A stretch of DNA of 18,057 nucleotides from DAOUEG01 sp964589285 (GTDB taxonomy: Bacteria > Chloroflexota > Dehalococcoidia > Dehalococcoidales > RBG-16-60-22). The notes under the pieces are model-generated. The model made no database searches. It saw only the letters and a list, made by a program, of their open reading frames with translations, and was not told where the DNA came from. The position numbers were made by a program, and so were the translations under genes. Location: assembly GCA_964589285.1 (NCBI GenBank), contig CAZPSP010000040.1, forward strand, positions 1-18,057. Direction: 5' to 3'. Shown here one piece after another: positions 1-7,454 of the stretch. Numbering within the stretch: position 1 is the stretch's first letter; each line of letters starts with the position of its first letter.

Positions 1-14
1 CGTAGAGTCAGGGT

Positions 15-1346
15 TTAGGGCCAGTAGAGTTTCTTGGCCTCGGCTTCGAGTTCGGCACGGAAGTCCGGATGAGCGATGGCGATGAGGTCCAGTGCGCGTT
101 GCCGCTGGGTCTTGCCCTTGATATGCGCAACACCGTATTCGGTGATAACGTAGTCGCTAATGGTCCTTGGCACCGTCACGATGGTCCCCTTGGTCAGCAG
201 CGGCGTGATGCGGGACACCCGCTTTTCGCCGGAACCGGCCGTGGAGGACATGACCGTGATGAACTTGCCGCCTTTGGAAAGGAACGAGCCGATGGCGAAC
301 GCCGTCTGCCCGCCGGCCCCGCTGATGACGCGGGGACCAATGGATTCGGCGGCTATCTGTCCGGCAAAGTCCACGCTGACCGCGCTGTTGATGCAGACCA
401 TGTTGTCATGCGCGGAGATAACGCGGGCATCCAGGCAGTATTCCGCCGGGTGCAGCTCGAAGATGGGGTTCATGTTGATGAACTCCATGTCTTCCTTCGT
501 ACCGCCGCCGCAGGCCGTAGCAATCGCCTTGCCCTGGTTCAGTGTCTTCTTCTTGCCCGTGATGACGCCGGCCCGGATGAGAGGTATGATGCCGCGCGGC
601 GTCGTTTCCGAGTGCCAGCCGAGGTCTACTTTATTGTCGAACACGCCCAGACGGCACATCCATTCGGAAGTGCCGCCAACACCCACCTGTAAGGTATCGC
701 CGTCATTCACAAGTTCCGAAAGGTACCCGGCGATGGCTTTTTCAACCTCGCCTGCTTCGACGTTATGACGGCCGAGTAGGTCGGTGCTGCCCGGCTGTTT
801 ACCGGAGGGCGTATGTTCGACAAAGTAGTCTATTTCCGAGACGTGAATGTGGTTCGGGCCGTAGGTCCGGAGGAGGTTCTTGTTAACCTCTGCCAGGACG
901 ATCTTGGCATTGTCACATTCCGTTTTTTTCGTCCAGCAGGACGCGCCGAAGCTGCAGTAGCCGTGGGCGTCCGGGGGTGAAAGCTCGATCATGACCACGT
1001 CGGCCGGGCCTCGCTCTTCCTCGTGGAAGATGAAGCCGAGACCGCCGATGGCGAGATCGCAGCGCCTTTCCGCGATGATCTGCCGGACAATGGGCAGTGG
1101 GAAGCCGACCTCGATCTTGAAGGACATCTCGAAGACGGGGTCGTACCAGCCGAAGTCGCGGCCTGGCGTCCTGATCGAAAGAAGTACATTCTCGAGTTCC
1201 CCTAAACGGGCGGCGAGCGCCAGACCGAGGGCCTGGGGTTCGTTACCCTGGGTGAATACCACACGGTCTCCGGATTTGACCACTCGTACGGCCTCTTCCG
1301 GGGTTACCATCTTTTTCTTATAGTCTGCTTCCCATTCCATAACCAT
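15..1346 (-). CDS. Acetyl-CoA hydrolase / 4-hydroxybutyrate-type CoA-transferase family protein
   Basis: A 443-residue cytosolic enzyme of the family I CoA-transferase group (acetyl-CoA hydrolase, 4-hydroxybutyrate and succinate CoA-transferases). These move CoA from an acyl-CoA donor such as acetyl-CoA to a free carboxylate through a glutamyl-CoA thioester. The sequence shows both halves: an N-terminal domain (about 1-190) and a C-terminal domain with LGWHSE at 242-247, where Glu247 is the expected catalytic glutamate, then GVITGKKKTLNQGKAIAT (260-277). A glycine-rich GAGGQ segment and an SDYVITEYGVA motif near the C-terminus are also typical. Length is normal for the family. The first ATG is preferred because AGGAG lies about 10 bases upstream; a second ATG two codons later is too far from it. 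It is the last gene of the minus-strand operon, 18 bases after the flavoprotein, and probably supplies or recycles the CoA ester of the pathway substrate. The exact acid is not predictable. Confidence 0.88.
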   Translation of the reverse strand: MVMEWEADYKKKMVTPEEAVRVVKSGDRVVFTQGNEPQALGLALAARLGELENVLLSIRTPGRDFGWYDPVFEMSFKIEVGFPLPIVRQIIAERRCDLAIGGLGFIFHEEERGPADVVMIELSPPDAHGYCSFGASCWTKKTECDNAKIVLAEVNKNLLRTYGPNHIHVSEIDYFVEHTPSGKQPGSTDLLGRHNVEAGEVEKAIAGYLSELVNDGDTLQVGVGGTSEWMCRLGVFDNKVDLGWHSETTPRGIIPLIRAGVITGKKKTLNQGKAIATACGGGTKEDMEFINMNPIFELHPAEYCLDARVISAHDNMVCINSAVSVDFAGQIAAESIGPRVISGAGGQTAFAIGSFLSKGGKFITVMSSTAGSGEKRVSRITPLLTKGTIVTVPRTISDYVITEYGVAHIKGKTQRQRALDLIAIAHPDFRAELEAEAKKLYWP

Positions 1347-1364
1347 TGTGCTTATTCTCCTGGA

Positions 1365-4058
1365 TTAGTATCTGACCGCCGAGCAGCGGCAGGTCAGGCA
1401 GCGGCGAGCTTCATCAACGCAGGTCTGCTTGTCTTTGAAGCCCAGCGCGATTTCCTTGAAGTTGCCGGCGCGCTTCGCCGGGGCGAGATATTCGCCATCA
1501 AAGCGCGGTTCTTTCTTGTATTCCCGCAGATGGAACTGGAAGGCGGGTTCATAGATGTCCGCCAGAATCGGTTCGGGCGGAGCGGGCGGAAGTTCGACAC
1601 CGCGGAGGTAGCAGTCGATGGCGATGGCGGCTTTCCGTCCGTCGGCGATAGCTTCGATCATGAGACCCTGGCCGCGGGCCGCGTCGCCGCCGGCGTAGAT
1701 GCCGGCCACGCTGGTGACAGCGCTGTCGGCATCGACATTGATGCTGCCGCGTTTGGTCGATTTGATCTTGCTGTCAGCGCCGAGGAAGTCAAGGTTGACC
1801 CTCTGGCCGATGGCGGTGATAACGGTGTCGGCGTCGATGGTCTTGGTTTCTTTATCGTTGTAAACCGGGGAGAAAGCGCCTGTCTTGGTGTAGCAGGAAA
1901 CGCAGCGCTTCAATTCAACGCCCTTGACCTTGCCGTTGGCGGCAATGATCTTGGCGGGGCCCCAGCTCATATCGATGTTGATGCCCTCTTCCTGGGCCTG
2001 TTTGATTTCTTCATCCTGGGCGGGCATTTCTTCGCTGCTGCATTCGAGGCAGACAACCTGCACGTCCTTGGCGCCGAGGCGCAGGGCGGCGGTGGCTGCA
2101 TCCATGGCAACGCTGCCGCCGCCAACGACGACGACCTTGTCACCGACAGCAACCTTCTTGCCGGAGTTGACATCCTTCAGGAATGCCAGGGCCGGGAGGA
2201 CGCCGGAAGCGTTCTCGCCGTCGACATTCAGCTTCGCGCTGTTCTGTGCGCCGGTGGCGAGGAAAATGGCATCGTAACCTTGTTTCTTCAGGTCTTCCGG
2301 TTTCATGACCGGGCTCTTGGTGTTGATGGTGACGCCCATCTTCTTGATGGCGTCGATTTCCCATTTCACGACCTTCTTCGGGAGGCGGTATTCCGGAACG
2401 CCGTAGGTCATCATGCCGCCGGCTTCCGCTTCAGCTTCGAAGACGGTGACAGCGTAACCCTTCTTGGCGAGGAAGTACGCAGCGGTCAGACCGGCGGGAC
2501 CGGAACCGACGATGGCGACTTTCTCTTTCTTGGTGACGGGTATGTTCTCGGGCAGGCACTGCTTCTTCAGGTATTCGGGAAGGCCTTCCGCCATGACGGA
2601 ATCGGCGACGAACCGCTTGATGTTGTTGATGGAGATCGGGTCATCCAGTTTGCCGCGGTTACATTCGGTTTCACAGGGATGCGGGCAAACGCGGCCGATG
2701 ACTGCCGGGAACGGGAGCTTGCCTTTGAGGTAGCGATAGGACTCGCCCATCTGGCCGCGGGAGGCCATGAGGACGTAGCCGTTGATATCCAGGCCGGCGG
2801 GGCAGGCGTTTTCGCAGGGAGGAGTGAAGGAGGGGGGCAGGGGGCGAAGCGCCTGGGCGTTCAGCGTGGAATTGTACTTGGGATCATATTTTTCACGGCC
2901 GATGTTCGGGTTGACGGCGCAGCGGATGGCAAGACCGCGGTTGAAGCGGGCGAGACAAACGTTGCAGCGGAGGCAGCGGACTACCTCATCGACTTTTCCG
3001 GTTTCCCATTTCACCGGGGTGCGCTGGTCGGCGACAAGCTGGCGGCCCATGGTGATGGCGTCGGCCCAGCCGTTGCGGAGGACTTCTTCAGCCAGGTAGG
3101 GATCATGCTGACCGGGGACGATCAACGGGATCTTCAGTTCCGGCTTGAAGTGCTTGGCATGCTCGATGAAGCAGAACGGATCCTGCGGGAAGAACCACTT
3201 GCGGGCTTCGTAAGAACCGTCGGAAAGATGGATGTAGGAAGCGCCGAGTTCTTCACACCACTTGGCGACCTGGATCAGTTCATCCTCGTGGATAGCGCCG
3301 GGCATGTGCTCGTCACCGCTGAGGCGGATACCGAGACAGAAGTCCGGGCCGACCCTGCGGCGGGAGCTGATGAGCAGGTTGCGGAGGAAACGGAAGCGGT
3401 TCTCCAGGGAGCCGCCGTAGTAGTCATTGCGCTGGTTGGAACGCGGGGACAGGAACTGGTGGATAAGATAGCCGTGAGGGCTGTGGAATTCGACGGCGTC
3501 GTAACCGCAGATACGGGCCGCGGCGACGGCATCGGCGAACGTCCGTTCCATGTAATCGATCTCTTCGATGGTCAGTACTTTGGGGATGGTCGTGCCGCCC
3601 ATGGTCTGCGCTTTGGTCTCATAACCGCGGGGCATGATCCTCTGTTCATAGTCCTGGGGCCTCTCGGACGGGATGGCGGAGGGAGCTCCGGGAATTTCAC
3701 CGGAGGTCTTGCTGGAGCCCTGGCGCCCGAAACTCGGGGTGATCTGGATGAAAGCCTTGGCGCCGCACTGCTTGATTCCTTCGGCCAGGTTGGACTGACC
3801 TTCGTAGTAGGACCGGCTGCTGATGCGCGGGTTGCCGAAGCTCGTCGTCTTGGCTCCCCAGTCGGTAGCGAAGGTACATTCGATGGTGATGAAACCAGCA
3901 CCGCCCTCGGAACGGCCCGCGTAAGAATAGATACACTCTTCACGGACATAGCCGTTCTGGTCGGCGCCGCCGGTCGTGGTGCAGGAACCGCCGATCCTGT
4001 TCTTGATCTCTAGCGGTCCAAGCTTGATGGGGGAAAACAAAATTGGGAACTCAGACAT
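1365..4058 (-). CDS. Old Yellow Enzyme-type Fe-S flavoprotein reductase fused to a GltD-like NAD(P)H-oxidising module
   Basis: An 897-residue multidomain redox enzyme. Residues 1-370 are an FMN-binding TIM barrel of the 2,4-dienoyl-CoA reductase / BaiCD / enoate reductase type, with HGYLIHQFLSPRSNQR (195-210) and YGGSLENR (214-221). A cysteine cluster follows at Cys362, 365, 368 and 380, expected to hold a 4Fe-4S centre. Residues about 405-500 resemble the small-subunit glutamate synthase Fe-S domain (Cys415, 419, 458, 462, 466). An FAD site VGSGPAG (517-523) and a second nucleotide site VVVVGGGSVAMD (642-653) follow, and GIYAGGD (786-792) is the typical late FAD motif. The tail carries Cys880, 887, 890 and 892. 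FadH-like enzymes are about 670 residues, so the GltD-type Fe-S insertion and Cys-rich tail are extra. Likely role: NAD(P)H-driven reduction of a conjugated C=C bond in an enoyl-CoA or enone. An AAAGGAG ribosome site directly precedes the ATG. It is the third operon gene, 75 bases after the amidohydrolase gene. Confidence 0.9.
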   Translation of the reverse strand: MSEFPILFSPIKLGPLEIKNRIGGSCTTTGGADQNGYVREECIYSYAGRSEGGAGFITIECTFATDWGAKTTSFGNPRISSRSYYEGQSNLAEGIKQCGAKAFIQITPSFGRQGSSKTSGEIPGAPSAIPSERPQDYEQRIMPRGYETKAQTMGGTTIPKVLTIEEIDYMERTFADAVAAARICGYDAVEFHSPHGYLIHQFLSPRSNQRNDYYGGSLENRFRFLRNLLISSRRRVGPDFCLGIRLSGDEHMPGAIHEDELIQVAKWCEELGASYIHLSDGSYEARKWFFPQDPFCFIEHAKHFKPELKIPLIVPGQHDPYLAEEVLRNGWADAITMGRQLVADQRTPVKWETGKVDEVVRCLRCNVCLARFNRGLAIRCAVNPNIGREKYDPKYNSTLNAQALRPLPPSFTPPCENACPAGLDINGYVLMASRGQMGESYRYLKGKLPFPAVIGRVCPHPCETECNRGKLDDPISINNIKRFVADSVMAEGLPEYLKKQCLPENIPVTKKEKVAIVGSGPAGLTAAYFLAKKGYAVTVFEAEAEAGGMMTYGVPEYRLPKKVVKWEIDAIKKMGVTINTKSPVMKPEDLKKQGYDAIFLATGAQNSAKLNVDGENASGVLPALAFLKDVNSGKKVAVGDKVVVVGGGSVAMDAATAALRLGAKDVQVVCLECSSEEMPAQDEEIKQAQEEGINIDMSWGPAKIIAANGKVKGVELKRCVSCYTKTGAFSPVYNDKETKTIDADTVITAIGQRVNLDFLGADSKIKSTKRGSINVDADSAVTSVAGIYAGGDAARGQGLMIEAIADGRKAAIAIDCYLRGVELPPAPPEPILADIYEPAFQFHLREYKKEPRFDGEYLAPAKRAGNFKEIALGFKDKQTCVDEARRCLTCRCSAVRY

Positions 4059-4133
4059 TTTCTCTCCTTTCTGATAGTTATCCCTGTTTGTTCTGGTATG
4101 ACTCCTGTATATTAACCGCTTGGCGTGAATTTG

Positions 4134-5168
4134 TTACTTTGCCCGCCGCTCGGACGTATCGACGCCCAACAGCTTGGCCAGGTTAAGCCCGAAAATACCG
4201 CGCTTGACTTCTTCCGTTACCGGGGCGAAGCCGTAACCCTTTTGCAGGTCTTCCGGCATCTCGAACGTCCGGAGGCCGATGGTGGCTTCCCGGAACAGGC
4301 CGCCGGGACCGTAGAAGTCGGTTCCCCAGACGATCCTGTCAGGACCGGCGAACTGGATCGCCTCGCCGATGAGTTCGGCAAGCCGCCGCGGTGCCGCCTT
4401 GTACCATGGCATGATAAGGCTCAAGCTGATGTAGACGTTGGGGTGAGAGAGGGCTACCATGTTCAGGTCGTGGTACTGCGGCCAGCCGCAATGGAAAGCG
4501 ACGACCTTCAGGTCGTAAAACTCGTTGACCACGTCATCCAGCAGCACGGGCAGGGCGTACTTGGCCTTGCCGGGAGGACACCAGCTCCAGCCGGTGTGGA
4601 TGGAAACGACGACGCCGAGTTCCTCGCACCTCTTGTAGAAGGGCCAGATCCTCTCATCGTTGATGTAGGTGTCTTCCGGCGGGTAGAACTTGAATATCTT
4701 GCAGTTTCTTTCCTGGGCCAGGTAATCAAGCTCCCAGAGGATGTCTTTCATGCTTCTCTTGGCGAACGGGCCCACGTTGGGTTGGACGATGAGCCTGTCC
4801 GGGTACTTTTCCGCCGCGAGCAGCAGGTGGCCGTTGGTGGACCACTTGGTGGAATAACCGGTGGTCTCCATCATGGATTCGGGCAGGATGCAGGCCATGT
4901 CGATACCGTAGCGGTCCATGTAGACGATGAGCTGGTCTTCTTCCGGCAGTTCGGACTTTTCACCCTTGGTTACCGGCGGTTCTTCCCAGCTCTTGCCGGA
5001 ATGGTGCGGAACAGCGTTGAAAGCGCGGGCGGTTTCCGCCGTACCCCAGACCCATTTCCGGTATTCCGGAAAGTAGTTGAAGTACTTTTTGTTCGATTCA
5101 CCGCTGATGTGGCATTCGACGTCTATCTTGAAATAGTCGTCTTTTACGAATTCCGGGTATTTTGCCAT
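4134..5168 (-). CDS. Amidohydrolase-2 family protein with decarboxylase-type metal ligands
   Basis: A 344-residue TIM-barrel metal-dependent enzyme of the amidohydrolase-2 (ACMSD / gamma-resorcylate decarboxylase) group. The barrel ligands can be placed by eye: ExH at Glu18-Cys-His20 on strand 1, His191 in SIHTGW, His226 in AFHCGW, and Asp284 in WGTDF on strand 8. Classical hydrolases begin with HxH, whereas the Glu-x-His start with one His and one Asp is the set described for resorcylate decarboxylase-type members. A non-hydrolytic C-C cleaving or forming reaction is therefore more likely than amide hydrolysis (inference). There is no signal peptide. The start follows AAAGGAGA with a 7-base gap. 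It sits 33 bases after the crotonase gene in the operon. Hydrolase or hydratase activity on a ring or acyl compound remains possible. Confidence 0.82.
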   Translation of the reverse strand: MAKYPEFVKDDYFKIDVECHISGESNKKYFNYFPEYRKWVWGTAETARAFNAVPHHSGKSWEEPPVTKGEKSELPEEDQLIVYMDRYGIDMACILPESMMETTGYSTKWSTNGHLLLAAEKYPDRLIVQPNVGPFAKRSMKDILWELDYLAQERNCKIFKFYPPEDTYINDERIWPFYKRCEELGVVVSIHTGWSWCPPGKAKYALPVLLDDVVNEFYDLKVVAFHCGWPQYHDLNMVALSHPNVYISLSLIMPWYKAAPRRLAELIGEAIQFAGPDRIVWGTDFYGPGGLFREATIGLRTFEMPEDLQKGYGFAPVTEEVKRGIFGLNLAKLLGVDTSERRAK

Positions 5169-5201
5169 GCAGGATTCTCCTTTCTTGGGTCGGAAGCTAT
5201 C

Positions 5202-6119
5202 CTATTTGTTCCTCGGATCGTAGCTGCGGAAGTACTTCGTCTTGTTGAGGCGTTCTTCGTACTTTTCGTGCATCTTGTGGAAGGCTTCGCGTTCGCCCAT
5301 GGACTCGCGGTCCCTGATGAACATGAGATCGCGCTCATCATCTTCATATCTCAGGTTGGTAGAGAACGTGTGGTAGGTGATGACTTCCTTGAGACAGGTC
5401 AGGCCGAGCCGGTCCAGCATGTGGCGGCGGGCGACTTTGCCCATGACCACGGCGTCACGCGGCAGGAGGGCGATGGCGCGAGCGAGGGATTCGGTCTCGT
5501 TAACGAGGTCGGCTTCCGGAACAGCCTTGGTGACATAGCCTTCTTCTTCGGCTTCTTTGCCGGAGATGGTGCGGCCGGTGATGATAGCTTCAGTGATTTT
5601 CTTGGTGTGGCCCATGACCAGTTCAAGCGGCAGGGTGGGAAGGCCGCCGAAGGCAAGGCGCTGGCCGCGCTGGGAGAAGCGGGCGGTGTCCGCGGCGATG
5701 GCGATGTCCGCGCATTTCACGATGTAGAGGCCGGCTTCGATGCACCAGCCGTGGCACTGCACGATGGTGACCTTGTTGCAGTCCAGAATGGCTTGCGGGA
5801 AGCCGTAAAGCTGGTCCTGGTCCGTCTGCAGGCGGATGCGCTGGTTGGGCTTGTAACCCTTGGCGCCGCCGTAGACGCGGTAGACCATGGAAAGATCGAA
5901 CCCGGCGCAGAAATTCTTGCCGGCGCCGCGGAAGACGGCGACGTTGCAGTCGTCATCATGGTTAATTTCCCACATGGCCTTCTTCAGTTCGCCGGTCATG
6001 TACTCTTCACCGATGCTGATGGCGTTGTTCTTGTCCGGACGGTTAAGCGTAATGTAGGTTACTTTCGGCTCTTCCTTGTCCTTTTCCATGGTAATGGTCT
6101 TAAAGTTGGGATATGCCAT
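5202..6119 (-). CDS. Enoyl-CoA hydratase/isomerase (crotonase) family protein
   Basis: A 305-residue crotonase-fold protein acting on an acyl-CoA thioester in the cytosol. It shows the family N-terminus with TLNRPDKNNAI (24-34), the first oxyanion-hole segment GAGKNFCAGFDL (66-77), the second HGWCIEAG (123-130), and a CADIAIAA strand. The C-terminal 60 residues are longer and more charged than in a standard hydratase of about 260 residues. By eye alignment to rat hydratase, the two catalytic glutamates (144 and 164) appear absent: Tyr132 and the RGQR stretch (151-154) sit there. An isomerase, hydrolase, decarboxylase or ring-active role is therefore possible. The start at 6119 is chosen because GGAGG lies 9 bases upstream; the open frame runs 20 codons further (to 6179) but those codons include the ribosome site. 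It is the first gene of the operon, downstream of a long untranslated leader. Confidence 0.88.
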   Translation of the reverse strand: MAYPNFKTITMEKDKEEPKVTYITLNRPDKNNAISIGEEYMTGELKKAMWEINHDDDCNVAVFRGAGKNFCAGFDLSMVYRVYGGAKGYKPNQRIRLQTDQDQLYGFPQAILDCNKVTIVQCHGWCIEAGLYIVKCADIAIAADTARFSQRGQRLAFGGLPTLPLELVMGHTKKITEAIITGRTISGKEAEEEGYVTKAVPEADLVNETESLARAIALLPRDAVVMGKVARRHMLDRLGLTCLKEVITYHTFSTNLRYEDDERDLMFIRDRESMGEREAFHKMHEKYEERLNKTKYFRSYDPRNK

Positions 6120-6532
6120 AAATAAGTTCCTCCAGTTCTCCTGTTTTTTCTCGTTTCGTAGACTCGTTAGGTATTTCAACCCGCTCGCTGGCGGCGCAAC
6201 GGGGGTACGGTGGGTGGTGAAGCGCGGGAGTCATCGCGCACCCGGCGCTAGCTGCTGTCGTTATATTGCTCACATGTTCTGCGGCGGTGGGGTTGCCGGG
6301 GGTATACCTTGACGGTAGTGGTAGCTGAATATCGATATTGCCTGCCAGTCCCGTCCAGTTCCATAACACCAGTTTGGCTTTTAAATTCACCCGGCAGGGC
6401 TGCGCAAATGCCACCCGTGGTAACGAGGCGCGTACTGCCACCGGATGTTGAAGACATTGGAGATACTGCCGTACGAATAATTCCTTACTCAGTTCGCCCG
6501 GCACGGAAAGAGAAAGTCCTTTTAAATCGTGC
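6120..6532 (-). other. Long untranslated leader of the catabolic operon
   Basis: About 410 bases lie between the predicted transcription start (near 6532) and the crotonase ATG at 6119. No credible coding sequence was found in it: short open frames exist on both strands but lack ribosome sites. The 5' end can form a 7-bp stem, CGGCACG (6528-6534 on the plus strand as CGTGCCG) with its partner at 6499-6505, enclosing 22 bases. Two GGTGGCA segments occur near 6441 and 6410 (minus strand), but no known riboswitch class was recognised. The leader ends in the GGAGG ribosome site. Confidence 0.45.
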
Positions 6533-6538
6533 CGTATA

Positions 6539-6568
6539 AGTTTAGCGCAAATTACGTGAAAATGTCAA
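6539..6568 (-). promoter_or_regulatory. Sigma-70-type promoter for the catabolic operon
   Basis: On the minus strand an exact TTGACA (plus coordinates 6563-6568) is followed after 18 bases by TAAACT (6539-6544). Predicted transcription start is near 6532. It is the best promoter match upstream of the crotonase gene, and no closer one was found. A 7-bp inverted repeat (6499-6505 / 6528-6534) begins right at the predicted start and could be an operator or an RNA hairpin. Confidence 0.6.
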
Positions 6569-6634
6569 ACGTAGTGCAATTCGATACGTGATGCGATAAA
6601 TTACACCCCGTTACCCTCCCTGAGATTGCCGGTT

Positions 6635-7309
6635 TCAGCCGGTTTGGCCCCGGTTGCCGTTTTCCCTCAAACGCTCGTATAAGCCCCGGTCATAAGCTAC
6701 GGCCTCTTCTGAAAGCTCCGCTGCGGATCCGGCATTGACCGCCAGCAGATAAACGCTGGCGGTCTTCTCCAGCAGTTCGCAGGCTGTCATCGCTTCCGCC
6801 AGTGAAGGCCCCACACAGACCGCCCCATGGTTACGCAGTAACACGGCGCCGCAGTCACCGAGCGCCCGGAGTGCATTATCGGCGAGTTCCCGGCTGCCGC
6901 TGAGGGCATAAGCGGCGCAGCGCACCGTCCCGCCCAGGTAGATGACCTGGTCGTCCAGGATGGGCGGTATGTCTTTCCCGGTTGCCGCCACGGCGCTAGC
7001 GTACACGGCATGGGTATGAATGACGGCGTTGACGTCCGGACGGCTGAGGTATATGCCGATATGCAGGTTCGTCTCCATGGATGGCGCCAGCGAACCTTCC
7101 ACTGTCTTGCCTGAGAAATCGATGACCTGGATATCGTCCGGGGAAAGGGTATCGTAGGGAAGTGAGGTCGGCGTCACGGCCAGCAGCCCGGCCCCTTCAA
7201 CATTCAGGCGCATGCTGACGTTCCCGGACGCCCCGATGACCAGTCCTTTCTCCACCAGTTGCCGGGCGGTATCCAGTACCATTTCCTTTTCCTGTTTCCA
7301 GCGGCTCAT
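6635..7309 (-). CDS. Class II aldolase/adducin family protein (fuculose-phosphate aldolase-like)
   Basis: A 224-residue zinc-dependent aldolase/epimerase-fold protein of the FucA/AraD group. Visible residues: GASGNVSMR (26-34, phosphate or substrate loop), PSMETNLH (76-83) with Glu79 in the usual catalytic acid position, HTH at 98-100, and NHG with His161, which together make the zinc site. Typical reactions are retro-aldol cleavage of a sugar phosphate into a triose phosphate and an aldehyde, or epimerisation; the substrate cannot be told here. The start at 7309 (MSRWKQ) is preferred over the ATG at 7330, because GGGAGG lies 6 bases before it and falls inside the longer version. A TAGAAT -10 box places the transcript start close to 7330, also excluding the upstream ATG. 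The gene is divergent from marR and not obviously linked to other sugar genes. Confidence 0.88.
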   Translation of the reverse strand: MSRWKQEKEMVLDTARQLVEKGLVIGASGNVSMRLNVEGAGLLAVTPTSLPYDTLSPDDIQVIDFSGKTVEGSLAPSMETNLHIGIYLSRPDVNAVIHTHAVYASAVAATGKDIPPILDDQVIYLGGTVRCAAYALSGSRELADNALRALGDCGAVLLRNHGAVCVGPSLAEAMTACELLEKTASVYLLAVNAGSAAELSEEAVAYDRGLYERLRENGNRGQTG

Positions 7310-7334
7310 TACCTGCCTCCCGTTTTCCATGTCT

Positions 7335-7340
7335 ATTCTA
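7335..7340 (-). promoter_or_regulatory. Probable -10 box of the aldolase promoter
   Basis: TAGAAT on the minus strand, one mismatch from TATAAT. No good -35 lies upstream; the nearest is a weak TTAGAC at 18 bases. The predicted start, about 7 bases on, coincides with the first ATG and leaves the GGGAGG site before the second ATG as the usable ribosome site. Confidence 0.4.
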
Positions 7341-7395
7341 GTACAAAAACCCGTTACGGTCTAAGACATTCTCTTTACCAATCTGCGGTCAGCAT

Positions 7396-7424
7396 TTGAA
7401 CAAACGCGGTTTACAGTGTAAACT
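7396..7424 (+). promoter_or_regulatory. marR-exporter promoter with palindromic operator
   Basis: TTGAAC (7396-7401), a 17-base spacer and TAAACT (7419-7424) form a good promoter. A perfect inverted repeat, GTTTACA-G-TGTAAAC (7409-7423), covers the spacer and -10 box. This is the layout expected of an autorepressing MarR operator. The transcript would start near 7431, making the ATG at 7434 nearly leaderless and favouring the ATG at 7455. Confidence 0.7.
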
Positions 7425-7454
7425 GTTTCTCATATGAACGATAACGGGGGAAAG

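Noticed and set aside
1530..4013. 827-codon open frame on the plus strand
   Set aside because: It lies wholly antisense to the OYE/GltD gene, whose domains and ribosome site are clear. Its translation is Gly/Asp/Ala-rich low-complexity sequence without motifs, typical of GC-rich antisense frames.
4125..6125. 666-codon open frame on the plus strand across two genes
   Set aside because: Antisense to the amidohydrolase and crotonase genes. It has no recognisable domain, and both opposite genes have conserved motifs.
6400..6450. T-box-like GGTGG motifs in the leader
   Set aside because: Two GGTGGCA segments resemble part of a T-box antiterminator, but the full consensus, specifier loop and terminator are not visible, and the operon is not amino-acid related.
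6248..6457. 69-codon frame in the leader (minus strand), and a 76-codon frame at 6309-6539 (plus)
   Set aside because: Neither has a ribosome site or recognisable family. The first reads somewhat protein-like but could be chance; treated as leader.
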